NCBI GenBank assembly: GCA_034670405.1
Contig: JAXDDX010000034.1
Location: 1,661,501 to 1,725,500, forward strand
Length of the DNA: 64,000 bases
Direction of reading: 5' to 3'
Source of the DNA: Hoplostethus atlanticus
Lineage: Eukaryota; Chordata; Actinopteri; Trachichthyiformes; Trachichthyidae
The notes under the pieces: generated by a model
Databases searched by the model: none
Told to the model about the DNA's origin: nothing
The model's input: the letters and a program-made list of their open reading frames with translations, nothing else
Made by a program: the position numbers and the translations under genes
Shown: positions 1 to 18,175 of the stretch, in pieces
How positions within the stretch are numbered: position 1 is the first letter of the stretch
Layout: each line of letters starts with the position of its first letter

Positions 1-289
1 TCAGCTGCCTTTTGAGTTATGAGGTCTCAACGTCACTGAATTGCCTCAGTCGCATTGCTGTCGTTCTAAATGTTTTCAAGGCAGGTACATGAAGTGGCTG
101 TCCATTTAGTTGTTTTCAACAATCTCAGGCTTGGGTCTTGAGAGCTCAAAACTGAAAAATATCAGGAAAAAACTGCAGAATAACAACCCAAAACGTAGTA
201 TCCCCTTTAATCCACAAAAGTTCTCAAGAGTGAGGATTTTCTCTGTAAAAAAAAAAGGGTTCTTGTTCTGTAACACTTTTCTTTTCCAG
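1..289. other. Intron sequence upstream of the first visible angptl3 exon
   Basis: No recognisable coding segment. Short open frames here match nothing I know, and no coiled-coil-like translation is seen. The polypyrimidine stretch and CAG at about 275-289 form the acceptor of the angptl3 exon that starts at 290. Confidence 0.5.
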
Positions 290-1738
290 CTCACGAGCAA
301 CACATTCACCCAAGAGACCTGTCGAGAGGATGCCTGACAACCTTCACAGTGAAAAACCAACCCTGACCCCTTATCTGCCCACAAACAGTAAGGAAAAGAA
401 CGGTAAGATGATGAAACACGCTGCTGAGTGGCAGCAGTGACGTTGAGTGACATTTCAACAAGCTCATGAAACACAATGGTAGTTCACATTTGATTTTATT
501 GTTATTTTAAAATGTATCCAGGGAAAGCAAAGTGCAGCTCGACAGTAGTTATAGAAACTAAAGACTGAACTAAATATGGAGCCTCAAGCTTGACGCAGTG
601 TTTTTCGGTTATCCGTCTAACAGATCTCCCGTCAGACTGCAGTGAAGTGTTCGACAGAGGGGAGCGAGTGAGCGGTGTCTACGCCATCAGACCCAACAGA
701 TCTGAACCCTTCATGGTCTTCTGTGACATGAGCAAAGGTACAACGCACAAAAACAGAAGACTCTTTTGTGATGGAGTCTGGAGCCCAACTTTAATGTGAC
801 TGCGCTGCTTTAACCAAGTCATCCACTCTTCTTTCTTCTTAGACGGTGGCGCAACAGTCATCCAGCGAAGGAAGGACGGTTCAGTGAACTTCGATCAGAC
901 CTGGGAGAAGTATGAAAATGGATTTGGAGAGTTTCACGGTGAGACATGGGCATCCAGCGCTCTAGACTTTTATTTACCATCATGATTATTGCTCCTCGTC
1001 TCTAAGCCCTTCATGATCTCTGTGTCACAGGAGAGTTTTGGCTGGGTCTCCAGAAGATCCACTCTCTAGCTGCTCAGGGCAACTCTGTCCTTCACATCCA
1101 GCTGGAGGACTGGAAACAGGGCAAACGCTTCATCCAGTACAGCTTTTACCTGGAGGGCCCCGAGAGCAACTACACCATTCACCTCACTCGGCCGTCCGGA
1201 GATCTGCCCGACGCCCTGACCAACCACACCGGCATGATGTTCTCCACCAAGGACAGGGACAACGACAACCACCAGGACTCCAACTGCGCCTCCAGCTACA
1301 CAGGTAGCGCAGATCTGGCCCCACGGCAAAGACCGGCTTCATCTCATTGTGATAGACAGTAACGTTGTCAGAATCTGTTTTAGGTCCTTACTAAAGAAAG
1401 GCCGTTATAATGTCATTTCATTTAATGCTATGCAGAAGAGTTATTTTTCAACCAGTGCCATCTGTACTACATTAAGTGATTCCTGTCATCTTCCAGGCGG
1501 CTGGTGGTTCAACGCCTACGGAGACACCAACCTGAACGGGAGGTACTTCCGCATGAGGCCAAAGGGCCGCTCGGAGCGCAGGAGGGGGATCCACTGGAGG
1601 CCGAGCCGAAGGGCTTCCTACTCCCTCAGGTTCACCCAGATCTCCGTCCGCCCCAAGACCGCCCCCAGCCCCTCTGCTTCAGCTTCCTCTGAGACAGGCG
1701 CCTTCCTCTCAACCCATTCTCCCATGAAAATAATCTAA
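290..1738 (+). CDS. angptl3: Angiopoietin-like 3, 3' part (linker and fibrinogen-like domain)
   Basis: Secreted hepatokine-type protein; family members inhibit lipoprotein lipase and endothelial lipase through an N-terminal coiled coil that lies upstream of this window. Exons: 290-402, 624-737, 843-938, 1031-1303, 1497-1738, all flanked by AG/GT and in phase, ending in TAA. The first exon is linker (SPKRPVER, then Thr/Pro-rich). The rest is a fibrinogen-related domain with DLPSDC, a GVYAIRP segment, GEFWLGL, an IQYSFYLEG segment, GGWWF and NLNGRYF. GVYAIRP, YSFYLEG..NYTIHL and ERRRGI-W resemble ANGPTL3 more than ANGPTL4. N-glycosylation sequons NYT and NHT are visible. The usual fourth domain Cys is Tyr (codon 1517-1519). 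A Ser/Ala-rich C-terminal tail follows the domain. The neighbour pgm1 is also linked to ANGPTL3 in human. Another ANGPTL family member is the main alternative. Confidence 0.85.
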
Positions 1739-1988
1739 ACAAAACCCAGCAGAATACAGTCGCGTCTTTGACGAAGCTTCATATGGACATCCATGGTTTA
1801 GGAAGGCATGGGCAGAGAGGAAGATGTTCCCTGGGATTGTCAAGTCTCCATAGGTTTAAGATTAAAGTCGATTACAATAGGATTACTGACTCATCTGTAT
1901 ATTTCTGAGTAGCATTGTGTCCTAAAAACAGAGCTGGCCAAGAGAATGAGGAAAAGGAAGGTTTGTCCTAAAGACCATCATAGGCTCC

Positions 1989-2011
1989 AATAAAAGAATC
2001 ATTCAAATAAA
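1989..2011 (+). terminator. angptl3: Candidate angptl3 polyadenylation signals
   Basis: Two AATAAA hexamers lie at 1989-1994 and 2006-2011, about 250 bases after the stop codon. More A-rich AATAAA-like sites follow at about 2170-2285, so the true cleavage site is uncertain. Confidence 0.55.
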
Positions 2012-8952
<6,941 letters not shown>

Positions 8953-9152
8953 TTTTTCCCATATGTTGCACCATCATCCCAAACGTAATGCCCTTCTTTA
9001 CCCCTACCCCCACCCCCCATCCCTATGGAAAGGTGCACCTATGCAGATTTTTGTATGAGCTGAGCTTCAATTCAGACTGTATCAACATTTACAAACCACG
9101 CAGTAGTTCATGTTTTAGGCTAAAGTAGATTCTCAGATTGCCATTATACCAC

Positions 9153-9158
9153 AATAAA
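9153..9158 (+). terminator. pgm1: pgm1 polyadenylation signal
   Basis: AATAAA about 200 bases after the stop codon, followed within 30 bases by a T/GT-rich downstream element. Confidence 0.75.
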
Positions 9159-10539
9159 CAACTGCTTATTTTGTCCATGTGTGGTTTGTGACTTTTTCCA
9201 CATTCACATAGTATTTAGTGAAATTCAGCTATGCATACTCATATTGTAGCTTCTTGAAAAGGAGTACGTTGCACTGTAGAGAGCTGACCTTGAAGAAAAG
9301 TAATCAAACTTGTTTATAGCCTAGGAGCAGAAACCAATCTATCTTCCCTCAAATGGCAGCTGTTTCTGGCATGCGTCCAGTACTCATTTTCAAAGTAATC
9401 AGGTCTGCGTATCCTATTTTAAAGCCTCAAATTATTATTTGATTCATTCACTTGTCCAAGGGAATTAAAGCTCACCCAAATTGAAGTTGGTTGTGTGTGG
9501 TGGTAACACGTTTTGAAAGGGTTTCCAGGCCAAGGGTGGCAGAATTTTGTCAGCCCAGGCATATGAAGTTAAGTTAAAGTTAAAACATGAACATCAGCAA
9601 AAATGTTTTTCACAAGGTTTTTAAAGGACATATTTTTTACTTAATGTTGAAGTAAAAAAACAAAAAAAACCATTTTCTATTGATTTTCTTTCTGTCTGTA
9701 CAGCTGTCTGGCTGGCTGGACAGCAGCAGCATCAGTCCTCCAGCAGCTGGCCTTACTCTGTGATCACTCATGCCCTTTGAAGTACTCTATCCTTCTCCTG
9801 GTTCCATCTCCATATTAAACTAAACCTGAACCCCCACAGAGGGGAGACGGACAAGGAGCTTCACTCAGGTTCATCTGAGGTCTTCTTTGTGAGGGTTTCA
9901 GTTCCAGCTGGTGATAGACAGCACAAGTCAGACACAGCACTACTGCAGTATGTGAGAAAATAATGAAGCATGATGCAACACAAATATGTTCACGTCATGG
10001 ACTGACATGTTTAGTTCTCCCAGCCTCTCAACATGTTCAGTTGTCATTGCTGGGAACACGTTGCATTGATATTTATTTATTTATTTATTATTATTTTGTA
10101 GTTACACAAAAACCATAGAGATTGAATGTCTTTATGGAGGAGAGGAAATTACATTTAAAGTTCTCATATATATCTCATATGATCTGCAAATTTAAACGTA
10201 TGTAAATAGCATTTCACTTGTAGGATAAAGGGATTAATTAAAAAATACAAATCTGCATTTTCTTTACTGAAACTCATGAAGCCAACGACGAAGCTTGCAA
10301 ATAAAAATAAAAAACAGCAAACAGATGACTAAATATAAAAAACACAGGCACTATACATTAGAAACTACAACTATGTTTACAGCAACAAAATAAATGGCTG
10401 GTTCCATGTGGGTATTACAGAACGTGAGGGCGTGTTGCATTATGGGATGAGTCAGTAGGGGTGAATGATATAGAGTAGGCAATACAGAGACGCTGTACCT
10501 TTAAGAAAGTCACCTGATGAGTAAGAAAGCAAAACCCGA
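9159..10539. other. pgm1-leprot intergenic DNA
   Basis: AT-rich and without a convincing ORF or recognisable element. TTTA-rich low-complexity sequence lies near 10070-10100. The two genes are only about 1.7 kb apart. Confidence 0.5.
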
Positions 10540-10635
10540 CGGAGGAAGTGGGAAGTCAGCCTAACAAGAACGGGAGACCACATAAACAACACACAAAAGA
10601 CGATAAAGTGGCAGAGAATCCAAACATTTGTTGCA
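10540..10635 (+). promoter_or_regulatory. leprot: leprot 5' flank / 5' UTR
   Basis: Immediately upstream of the leprot ATG. ETS-like GGAAGTG/GGAAGTC words occur at about 10543-10558 beside a CG-containing stretch. The transcription start is not resolved. Confidence 0.35.
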
Positions 10636-11638
10636 ATGGCAGGAGTTAAAGGTAAATTATTTTATGGACTGTACACAAGTCAGTCACTGGCTAACATTTA
10701 CGTTCATTTTTAATGCCTCGACAACTTGTTAGCCTACAGTTTACAACGTTACAACATTTACGACCCTTGGCATCGCCGAATCACTATTTAAACTTTCACT
10801 CCGACATTGTTGAAAGCTATAAAGATTCGTTTTTATCATCTCATTCCATAATACGTTGTGTTATATTTTGTACTTCGTACAGTTTCGTTTAGTTTCGCCA
10901 AACCCACCTAATAGTAGCATACAAACTGTGTTGTGTGTACAACAGGCGTCATGTTTCTCTCTTCCTTTGTCTCTTCAGCCCTAGTTGGTTTGTCCTTCAG
11001 TGGTGCCATAGGACTAACGTTTCTTCTGCTGGGCTGTGCACTGGAGCAGTATGGGTAAGTTACTGGTTTTCTCTCAGGCTAAGAGATGCACACTGTGTCT
11101 TTCTCTATGCATCCTTGACTGGACCAGTATTACTGAGACTAAACTGTTCCATACTTGTTTTGCAGGGTGTACTGGCCATTGTTTGTCCTGATCTTCTACG
11201 TGTTGAGCCCCATCCCCACCTTCATAGCCAGACGACTCAGCGATGAGACTGATTCCACCAGCAATGCATGCAGGGAGCTTGCGTACTTCTTCACCACTGG
11301 CATTGTTGTTTCGTCTTTTGGGCTTCCGATTGTCCTAGCCCGTGTGCAAACAGTGAGTTCCTAACTTTACTGTCCACCCTCTTTCATTATTTAGTAGATT
11401 TTGCAGTGAGACAATTCCACAGAAAATAGATTAGACAAGTGGGCTAGCACAGCATGGCTCACGATTTTAACCTGTGGATGACCACAGAAGGTCCTCTTAT
11501 ATAAACATGCCTCTCCTACAGATCCAGTGGGGTGCCTGTGGTCTGGTGATGGCGGGTAATGCTGTCATCTTCCTCACCATCCTTGGTTTCTTCGTCGTGT
11601 TTGGAGGCGGGGATGACTTCAGCTGGGAGCAGTGGTAG
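10636..11638 (+). CDS. leprot: Leptin receptor overlapping transcript-like protein (endospanin-1)
   Basis: Small Golgi/endosomal membrane protein of the Vps55 family; in mammals it lowers surface levels of the leptin and growth-hormone receptors. Exons: 10636-10651 (MAGVK), 10979-11054, 11166-11352, 11522-11638. Phases agree and give 131 aa, the same length as human LEPROT. Four hydrophobic segments at about residues 7-27, 32-52, 68-90 and 98-121. Near-identical landmarks: [62 protein letters not shown] and the C-terminal [16 protein letters not shown]1 is the alternative, but the MAGVKAL start, the sequence match and linkage to pgm1 and pde4b favour leprot. Unlike mammals, no lepr exons follow before pde4b. 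Confidence 0.95.
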
Positions 11639-12683
11639 AGTGCCTGTGGACTGTGGATGGACAGATGGGCGAAGGGATGGATGGATGGATAGACTGCAGA
11701 GGGGCACAAAGTCTCTTGCTCTGGTCGATGATGCTCATGTATAAGGCCCATAATGTCAAAACAGAGGGGAATATTATCAAGCTGATGCTTATGTTATTTC
11801 ATAGGGGGATTTGGGGTTAGAGACAGCTCTGTATCCCCTATTCCTGTGCCTTGTGTCTGGGACCAGAGAGATGTAACCTACCTATACCGCTCTTATGCCT
11901 ATACTCCATCACTGTCCACCTTATCCTCTTTATTTTAACTTGTCTCACCTTTGTCCCAACCCCCCAAACCACCTTGTTCATGCATTATGCCTCAGTTAAC
12001 CAATATCATAAAGGGATCTTCATCAATAATTATATTGTAATCTGCACCGCAACGCTCTCTGCATTCTCTCAATCCTTATCGTTTAGGGGGGAATTGGCTA
12101 TGCTGAAATATGCCTTGCTTATGGTAAGCGCTACTGCTATTTCAAATGTAATGGCGGGGCAGAACAAGTTATCATAATCCATTGTGGCATCCATCCATTC
12201 TATGGAGATGTTTCTTTGTATCACTGCAAGACTATAAAGCCTTATTTTATGTCCTGGTGCAATTGTTTGCATTCTCACCAAAGACCATTTTAGATGGAAT
12301 ATGGAGCATATTCACCACTGATCTGTGCTGTGCAGTGTCATGATACACAAATGCCAAAAAGGCAACTGGGAAAGCACTGTTTAGTGAAATGCATAGCTCT
12401 TAGCTTCTACATTGAATTACTGTTGTGTGAAGAGTCCAGAGAAAGATTTGAGATCCTTTATGCCTACCTGCAGACGACAGAGATTCATAATATGAATCAT
12501 GTCATCAATTTGGGAATGATATTTTTACACATTGAATGTTATATGTATGTATACATATGTTTTTAGACCTATTGTCTGTCTATTTTGTCCTAATGGAGAG
12601 GGCTTTTTCTACACCCATTCTTAAGTGCCTATCACACTGTATTTTTCATTAACACAAAAAGCCTGTTTGAGGTTCAAAAAGGG

Positions 12684-12940
12684 CTGGGTATCGTTAGGAT
12701 TTGACCGATTCCGATGTCATTTCGGATCCTCTATCTCTTATCGATTCCTATTAGATAAATTGTTAAGGGGGAAAGACTACTTACAGCTTTAATGGAGTGC
12801 CCTAACATCAAAATATGTCATTGTTTACTGAACAGCAGCCTCTTGGAGTCGATAAGGGGGGTAGAACAGGAGCTTATCGGTTCTGAGGAATTGGGCAATT
12901 TGGTACCGGGACTAAATTAGAACCGCTTCTCGATACCCAG
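12684..12940. mobile_element. MITE-like element with GGGTATCG terminal inverted repeats
   Basis: The ends read CTGGGTATCG at 12684-12693 and CGATACCCAG at 12931-12940, a perfect 10-bp inverted repeat. The interior is about 240 bp, non-coding, with further GATTCCGAT/TATCGATTCC and GGTACCGGGAC words. Size and structure fit a non-autonomous DNA transposon. No clear target-site duplication could be assigned. Confidence 0.55.
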
Positions 12941-14363
12941 ACCCAGATTTGAGTACGTTTTTCACACGTTGTTGCATTAAGGGCAATTGAAAACTATATT
13001 TGTAAAATAATATTGAGGCCTCATGTTTCATTTCTTGTCATTGTCAGTTGTTCAGAGATTTCAACGATTGGTTATTATTGAGTTTCTGTTTTTCTTTTGA
13101 TGAGCCCACTTCATACTGACTGTCGCTGATATATTTTGAAATTGCGGTCAATGTCAATCACTTAATTAAGTCTGAATTCTTGATTCTTGATTCTTAATTG
13201 TTTTGTTGTTGATTTCCTGACTTCCTGGTGGATGACTGGTTAACAAAGGCAAACAGTTGTAAGCCTCACAACTGACATGCATTCAATTGTTTCTCTGTGG
13301 GGAAAGTTTATTGCTTCATATTATGTGACTCCCTAACCCACTGCACTTTGAAAACACTAGTGAGTGCTAAAGAACTCACGAAAGCCTCTTGATAAAAAAA
13401 AGTCCTGACTGCATTCTGTTTTCTAACATTGATTAAAGATCTGTATGGTGAAACAAATGGACCGGCTTTGTCTCGTACTGTTGACATGATGAGAAAAGTG
13501 CTGATATGACGGCGAGTCCTGCTGACGGGACTTGTGGTGGTCGAAGAAATGGACTCAGTGCTCAATCAAACTTCATTAAAGCTGCACTTCGTGCCGGTCC
13601 CTGGGCACTGCTGATGGATGATGCATTCGAACCGACACCTGTAAACTATTATACAGTATAGCAGCAGTAATAGCTGTAGCAAACCTTGGTAAAGACCTCC
13701 CTGGAGACAGAAAGAGAGGGGGGTGGGGGGATTAGAGACAATTCCATCTGGCCAGACCGAGGGAGTCAGGCCCTAGGCTTGACTGACACTCAGGTGTGAA
13801 CAGTTTCTAAATAATGTAGATACGCTGCAACATTCAACATATGCAAAAAAGGACCATGTTGTTTTGCCTAGAATTATGTTCCTCTTCCTCTTCCTCTCTC
13901 CAAACATGCAAATACAGATTGGCAGCATTGTTCTTTGTGATCAAACTGCATGAAGCCAATAGTATTCAGGTTTTAACAAGATGTGATAGAAATCAGCCAT
14001 GAAACTGCGTGCAACTCGAGTGCTTTCATTTCAGCCTCTGTTCACCTGTGTGAGGGAGGCTCGAGCTGCCTCCTCATTTGTGTGTCACGCCAAGTGCATT
14101 TCCACCGCTAACAAAAGGAACCCACAATCTGCAGATAATTACAAACATCTGCCTCCTGCCTCCAGTGCTTGCATTTCATAGGCCATCAATAAGAGGAATG
14201 ATCAGTTTGTATGGACCGACATCCCACAGGGAAATGAAGGGTCGTATAGGCGCTGCTACGTGTGAAACATGCTGATAAAGAAAATTCGCAAGGTGTGTGT
14301 CTGCAATACATAATGTAAAAATTGCGAGAATGTACTTGTATGTGTGTGTGTTGTGCGTGTGTC

Positions 14364-14366
<3 letters not shown>

Positions 14367-14395
<29 letters not shown>
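14367..14395. repeat. (GA)n microsatellite
   Basis: About 14 GA units after a short TG-rich stretch. Confidence 0.9.
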
Positions 14396-14398
<3 letters not shown>

Positions 14399-14920
14399 GG
14401 AGACAGAGTGAAGAAGGAAGGGGAATAGCACTAAGTGGACAAGCTGATGCACAAAAGATTGAGGAGAACATTGATGGTTGGCTAAATCTGATGGTGACAT
14501 AAGAGAAGCACTGACACTGTTCCCTGGCATTTAATCCTTGAACAGTTCTTTGATTACATGGTCTTACCATAAATTAATAACCACAAAACAAAATCTGAAA
14601 GATGTAGCTGAAAAACTGAAAGCAAGCTTCTCCAACCAGCAAGGCAGGCCATTGATTTTATTGAAGCAGGAGAGAGTATCAGCTAGCATCTTGGAACAAC
14701 ACAGGGGGTCAGCTGAAAGTGAGTCTAGAGAGGTAGCTCAAATTCCCAGAAACCATCAAAACAACCAAACGTTAGGCTGCTGTCTGAAACACCAAGACAG
14801 GAGATTGTGTGGTTGAGAGTTTTTCGTGCATAGCTCTGCTGATGCAACCCCTAACCTGTCTGTGGGACGTCAGTAGACATTATTCTGCGGTGTGAAACTT
14901 CAAGACAGATGTTCATGCTG

Positions 14921-15185
14921 GAAGTGATTGGTTCCCAGGAGGATTGGGTGGAGCAGGCCAATAAGAGGAAGAAGGCCAAGTATGAAGCCTTGGGGTATGG
15001 GTGCCACAGGTAGGGGTGGCATGTCTCCCCATCAAGGTGGGCTGCACAGGGTTGGCAGGCCGATCTCTTGTGCAGAGCCTCCACGCTCCTGGGCGTAACA
15101 GGCATGCACAAGACGAGGACTATAAGAACCAGAGAGGGCCTCAAGGCCGTGGGTCAAGAGGAGCAATCTGTCGACTACGCATGCT
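14921..15185 (+). mobile_element. Degraded retroelement ORF fragment
   Basis: The plus strand reads EQANKRKKAKYEALGYGCH, then a stop, then after frame shifts CRASTLLGVTGMHKTRTIRT and GLKAVGQE. The order matches a recurrent fish retroelement polyprotein segment (pattern ERKRAKY..., then SLLGVTGxxKxRxIK). Stops and frameshifts show it is dead. It pairs with the minus-strand fragment at 8311-8414. Family assignment is not attempted. Confidence 0.5.
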
Positions 15186-15488
15186 GTGGCCATTGTCAGA
15201 AGATGTATTGTGTCTATAAATCTATAACAGCACTGCCTGGTAGGCTAGAGTTGTTTCCTCAGGGGCAGAAACTAATAGAAATTGATGAAATCATATTTTA
15301 TTTATACTTAACAATTTGTGAGTGTCTATGTGTGTAGAGACATTGAGAGAGAGTGAGAGAGATGAAGGTAAAGATGGAGATGAAGAAAGAGCCCAGGGAC
15401 ACCCATTCATCTCTGTTTCAGGATAGCCGTTGCCTGGCAACAGCCAAGACATCAAAATTGTTCTAACTGGCCACTGAGTCAGGCCTTG

Positions 15489-15600
15489 AACACAACACAA
15501 CACAACACAATGCAGCGCAGCACAACACAAATCGCAACTCAAAATGCAACATAATACAACATAACATAAAACAACACAACATAACATAATGCAACAACCC
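15489..15600. repeat. Degenerate CACAA/CATAA pentanucleotide array, block 1
   Basis: Irregular units of the form CACAA, GCAAC, CATAA and GCAGC, C-poor on the other strand. The same sequence type resumes at about 15942. Confidence 0.85.
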
Positions 15601-15941
15601 TCTGATTGGTCGATAGCTGGGGTATATATCCTATATACCACGCTTACCATGGCAACGACCACTTGGTTGCTCCATAGTACTCCACAATGAATATCGACCT
15701 AATGGGGGAAAAAAACGTCAACATTCTCTGCAGGTGGGAAATTAACTTTGGTCGTTGCTTGGGACGACTTTGTCACGAAATGGCATTTTTGTAAGTTATT
15801 AAGTAAAATATAAGATATTGTATGATGAAAATTCATAGTAATATATGGAAAATCAACGCTGCACGTGGAGCAGATAACGCACCTTAACTGTGATATAAAT
15901 GCCATATACGGCGGCCTGTCGTGGGTTATTGCTTAAATGTA
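15601..15941. mobile_element. Possible insertion interrupting the pentanucleotide array
   Basis: About 340 bp of non-repetitive sequence lies between two blocks of the same array. Its left part has the palindromic GGTATATATCCTATATACC, and its right part has a TGATATAAATGCCATATACGGC segment and GGGTTATTGCTTA. These resemble short palindromic fish elements, but clean terminal repeats were not found. Confidence 0.3.
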
Positions 15942-16310
15942 ACACAGCACCACAAAACAACACAACACAACACCAAATGCAATGCAACGCGTCACCATGC
16001 AACACATCGCAATTCAACACGTCGCAACACAACGAGACGCAATGCAATGCAATGCACAGCACAGCAAAGCTCAATGCAACACTACACAACACAACACAAA
16101 ATGCAATGCAATGAGACGGAATGCAGTGCAAGACAATATAACACAATGCAGCACAACGCAGCACAGTGCAATGCAATGCAACATACCACAACATAGGACA
16201 ATACCATACTATACAACACGACACAACACAAAATGCAACACAATGCAACACAATATGACACAACATGAGAGACTACACTACACAGCACTACACTACACTA
16301 CACAACACAG
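15942..16310. repeat. Degenerate CACAA/GCAAT pentanucleotide array, block 2
   Basis: About 370 bases of imperfect 5-base units (CACAA, TGCAA, CGCAA, CACTA). Units drift toward TGCAA in the middle and CACTA at the right end. Long open frames across it (Thr/Gln/Asn or Cys/Val rich) are repeat artefacts. Confidence 0.85.
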
Positions 16311-16872
16311 GTCCTCAGAAGCCCTAGCAGCAGCAGATGGTCAGCCTCAGCCAGGGGCCCAGTGCTTACAGAACAGATGCATGTCTTTATAGCTGGCGGC
16401 TTTTCAGATACAACTCCTGAAACTCCTTAAGCAAGACATTGCAAGCTAGATAAGCGAGGGTTCCAGGTTGGCCATAGCTGCTTGGTAGGAATATGTGATG
16501 ATATATGAAAAATCACCCTAAAATCCCTACAATATTCCTGTAGGACATTTTAGTGTCTGTGGCCCTCAAACGTGAGTATATTGTGATATATTATGATATA
16601 TTATAGCAATATTCCTACAGGGACTTATACTGTGATATTTTTATTAGATTTTTAGATATTTTTTATTTTTAGCATTTCTCTAAAATGTGTTATTGGATTT
16701 CTGTAGTTGTTTTGCATAATGATCTGATTGCATTACAGCAGGGAATTACCGAATTAGCGGGAAAATAACTTTGACGACGCCTACATTTATAATCAGTAGC
16801 ATAACTGCAATGTTTAGGGAGGTAACCAGGGACCCAGGGAGTCAAATCAGGGAGATGGAGGGAGAGGGCAGC

Positions 16873-16888
16873 AGAGAGAGAGAGAGAG

Positions 16889-16964
<76 letters not shown>
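16873..16964. repeat. (GA)n microsatellite next to the pde4b promoter
   Basis: About 90 bases of almost pure GA, ending directly before the CpG-rich sequence taken as the pde4b long-form promoter. Confidence 0.95.
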
Positions 16965-16965
<1 letters not shown>

Positions 16966-16967
<2 letters not shown>

Positions 16968-17286
16968 GTAGCCTAATTAAACTAGTCCAGCGGAGGCAGG
17001 TCCAGACGGCGGAGTTGGGAGAGGGACGGCAAGGGGGGTGGCGGGTTCGGGGGGGCGTGCGCACTGACAGCCATTGGTACAGGGAAGGATTTGCGTCGTG
17101 GGTGCCGAGCCAATCGACGCGTTTTCTGGCAGGGCAAGAGACGCAAAGCGCGAATGCAACGAAGGCAGCGGGTAATAAAACCGGATAGCAGGGGGAGCGA
17201 GTCCTGCAGAAGCCGGGGAGTGGGAGAGGATACGGTGTGCGTCGGTGCAAAATTACATCTGCGCGTCGGAAAGCGATACACCACCG
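16966..17286 (+). promoter_or_regulatory. pde4b: Putative pde4b long-form promoter and non-coding first exon
   Basis: CpG-rich, in contrast to its AT-rich flanks, with CGGCGG, GCGTGCGC and GCGTCG words and a CCAAT box (about 17110). It ends at a good donor, ACCG/GTAAGA, at 17287. There is no useful ATG before the donor, so it looks like a 5' UTR exon splicing to the exon at 27897, which carries the PDE4B1-type ATG. This is inference from base composition and splice signal. Confidence 0.5.
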
Positions 17287-17657
17287 GTAAGACTTTCACA
17301 TTTGGGACCCGTCCGGTGACATATGCACTTTTTTTTTTATGTCCCTTTACCCCTATTGAATCTCCATAATATGACTGTAATATGCCTGTACGGTCTTGTC
17401 TGTGGCACTCAGTGGAGAGTTTATACCGACGTATTGTTATGTGCTTGCACTGTAGAATTTTCTGTAGTGCAATTTCTGACGGATATTAGTTAGTGCATGA
17501 TGTTTTAAAGATTTGCTGTGATTTTTGTAGACTACAGCATCGAGATGAAGTTTATTATGGGATTAAAGAGTTTCAGAAAATGATTTTTTTTCCGGAACTT
17601 GTCTCCTTGTTGCCTTTGCCACCCGAGCTGTACAGAAGTTATTTCCGAAAAAAAAGC

Positions 17658-18175
17658 ACTAGTCATTAAAACCAGCCACTAGTACTTTTTATCCACTAGT
17701 CACTGTTCTGCCAGTTAGTAGCCAGTCACCAGTTAATTGAATCCTATAGGGCTACACATTTTAGAGAGCAACTTTTCATTACTCATTGGTCACTATTTGA
17801 ATTAGTTCTAGTGTCTAATCCGATTCTACTAAATATTATTTCTTATTTACTAATGACTATTTTACTTGTCACTATTCTGCTGTTACTAGTTGCTATTAAA
17901 TAGGGACTAGTAGTATTTTGAACTTTGTTATTACTAGACATATTTTTAAATACTTCAAATGATAGCCTAATGCTGTCACACAACTGTAGGTTTTACTAGG
18001 CCTTACTCAAACTGAAAACGATGACAGTATCAAATGCAATAAAAACTAGTCGTTATTGAAAAACTACTATTCCCTATTCTATCAATTCTATCATGAACAT
18101 TTTCAGTTTGACTAGTAAACCCTACACTTGGATGATACAGTTTTATGATCGACATCTAGTTTTATCTAGTCGTAT
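17658..18175. repeat. ACTAGT-rich low-complexity block, copy 1
   Basis: ACTAGT and near variants (CTAGT, TTAGT, ACTATT) recur every 10-40 bases, three times within the first 50 bases alone. Not a regular tandem array. A similar block lies at 19137-19250. Confidence 0.5.

Larger units (their letters stand above)
11639..14920. other. leprot 3' UTR and first part of leprot-pde4b interval
   Basis: No gene recognised and no cytokine-receptor-like translation. Contains a GGAT-rich stretch at about 11670-11695, a MITE-like element (12684-12940), a possible ATTAAA signal at 13575 and a GA microsatellite (14367-14395). Confidence 0.5.

Noticed and set aside
15489..16310. CRISPR-like array
   Set aside because: Units are 5 bases with no spacers, in a vertebrate nuclear context; it is a simple satellite.
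15899..16392. Long overlapping open frames on both strands (Thr/Gln/Asn-rich or Cys/Val-rich)
   Set aside because: They arise from the pentanucleotide repeat, which lacks stop codons in several frames; there is no gene-like composition.
16690..17250. 186-residue minus-strand open frame rich in Ser-Leu
   Set aside because: It spans the GA microsatellite and CpG-rich promoter; no recognisable domain.
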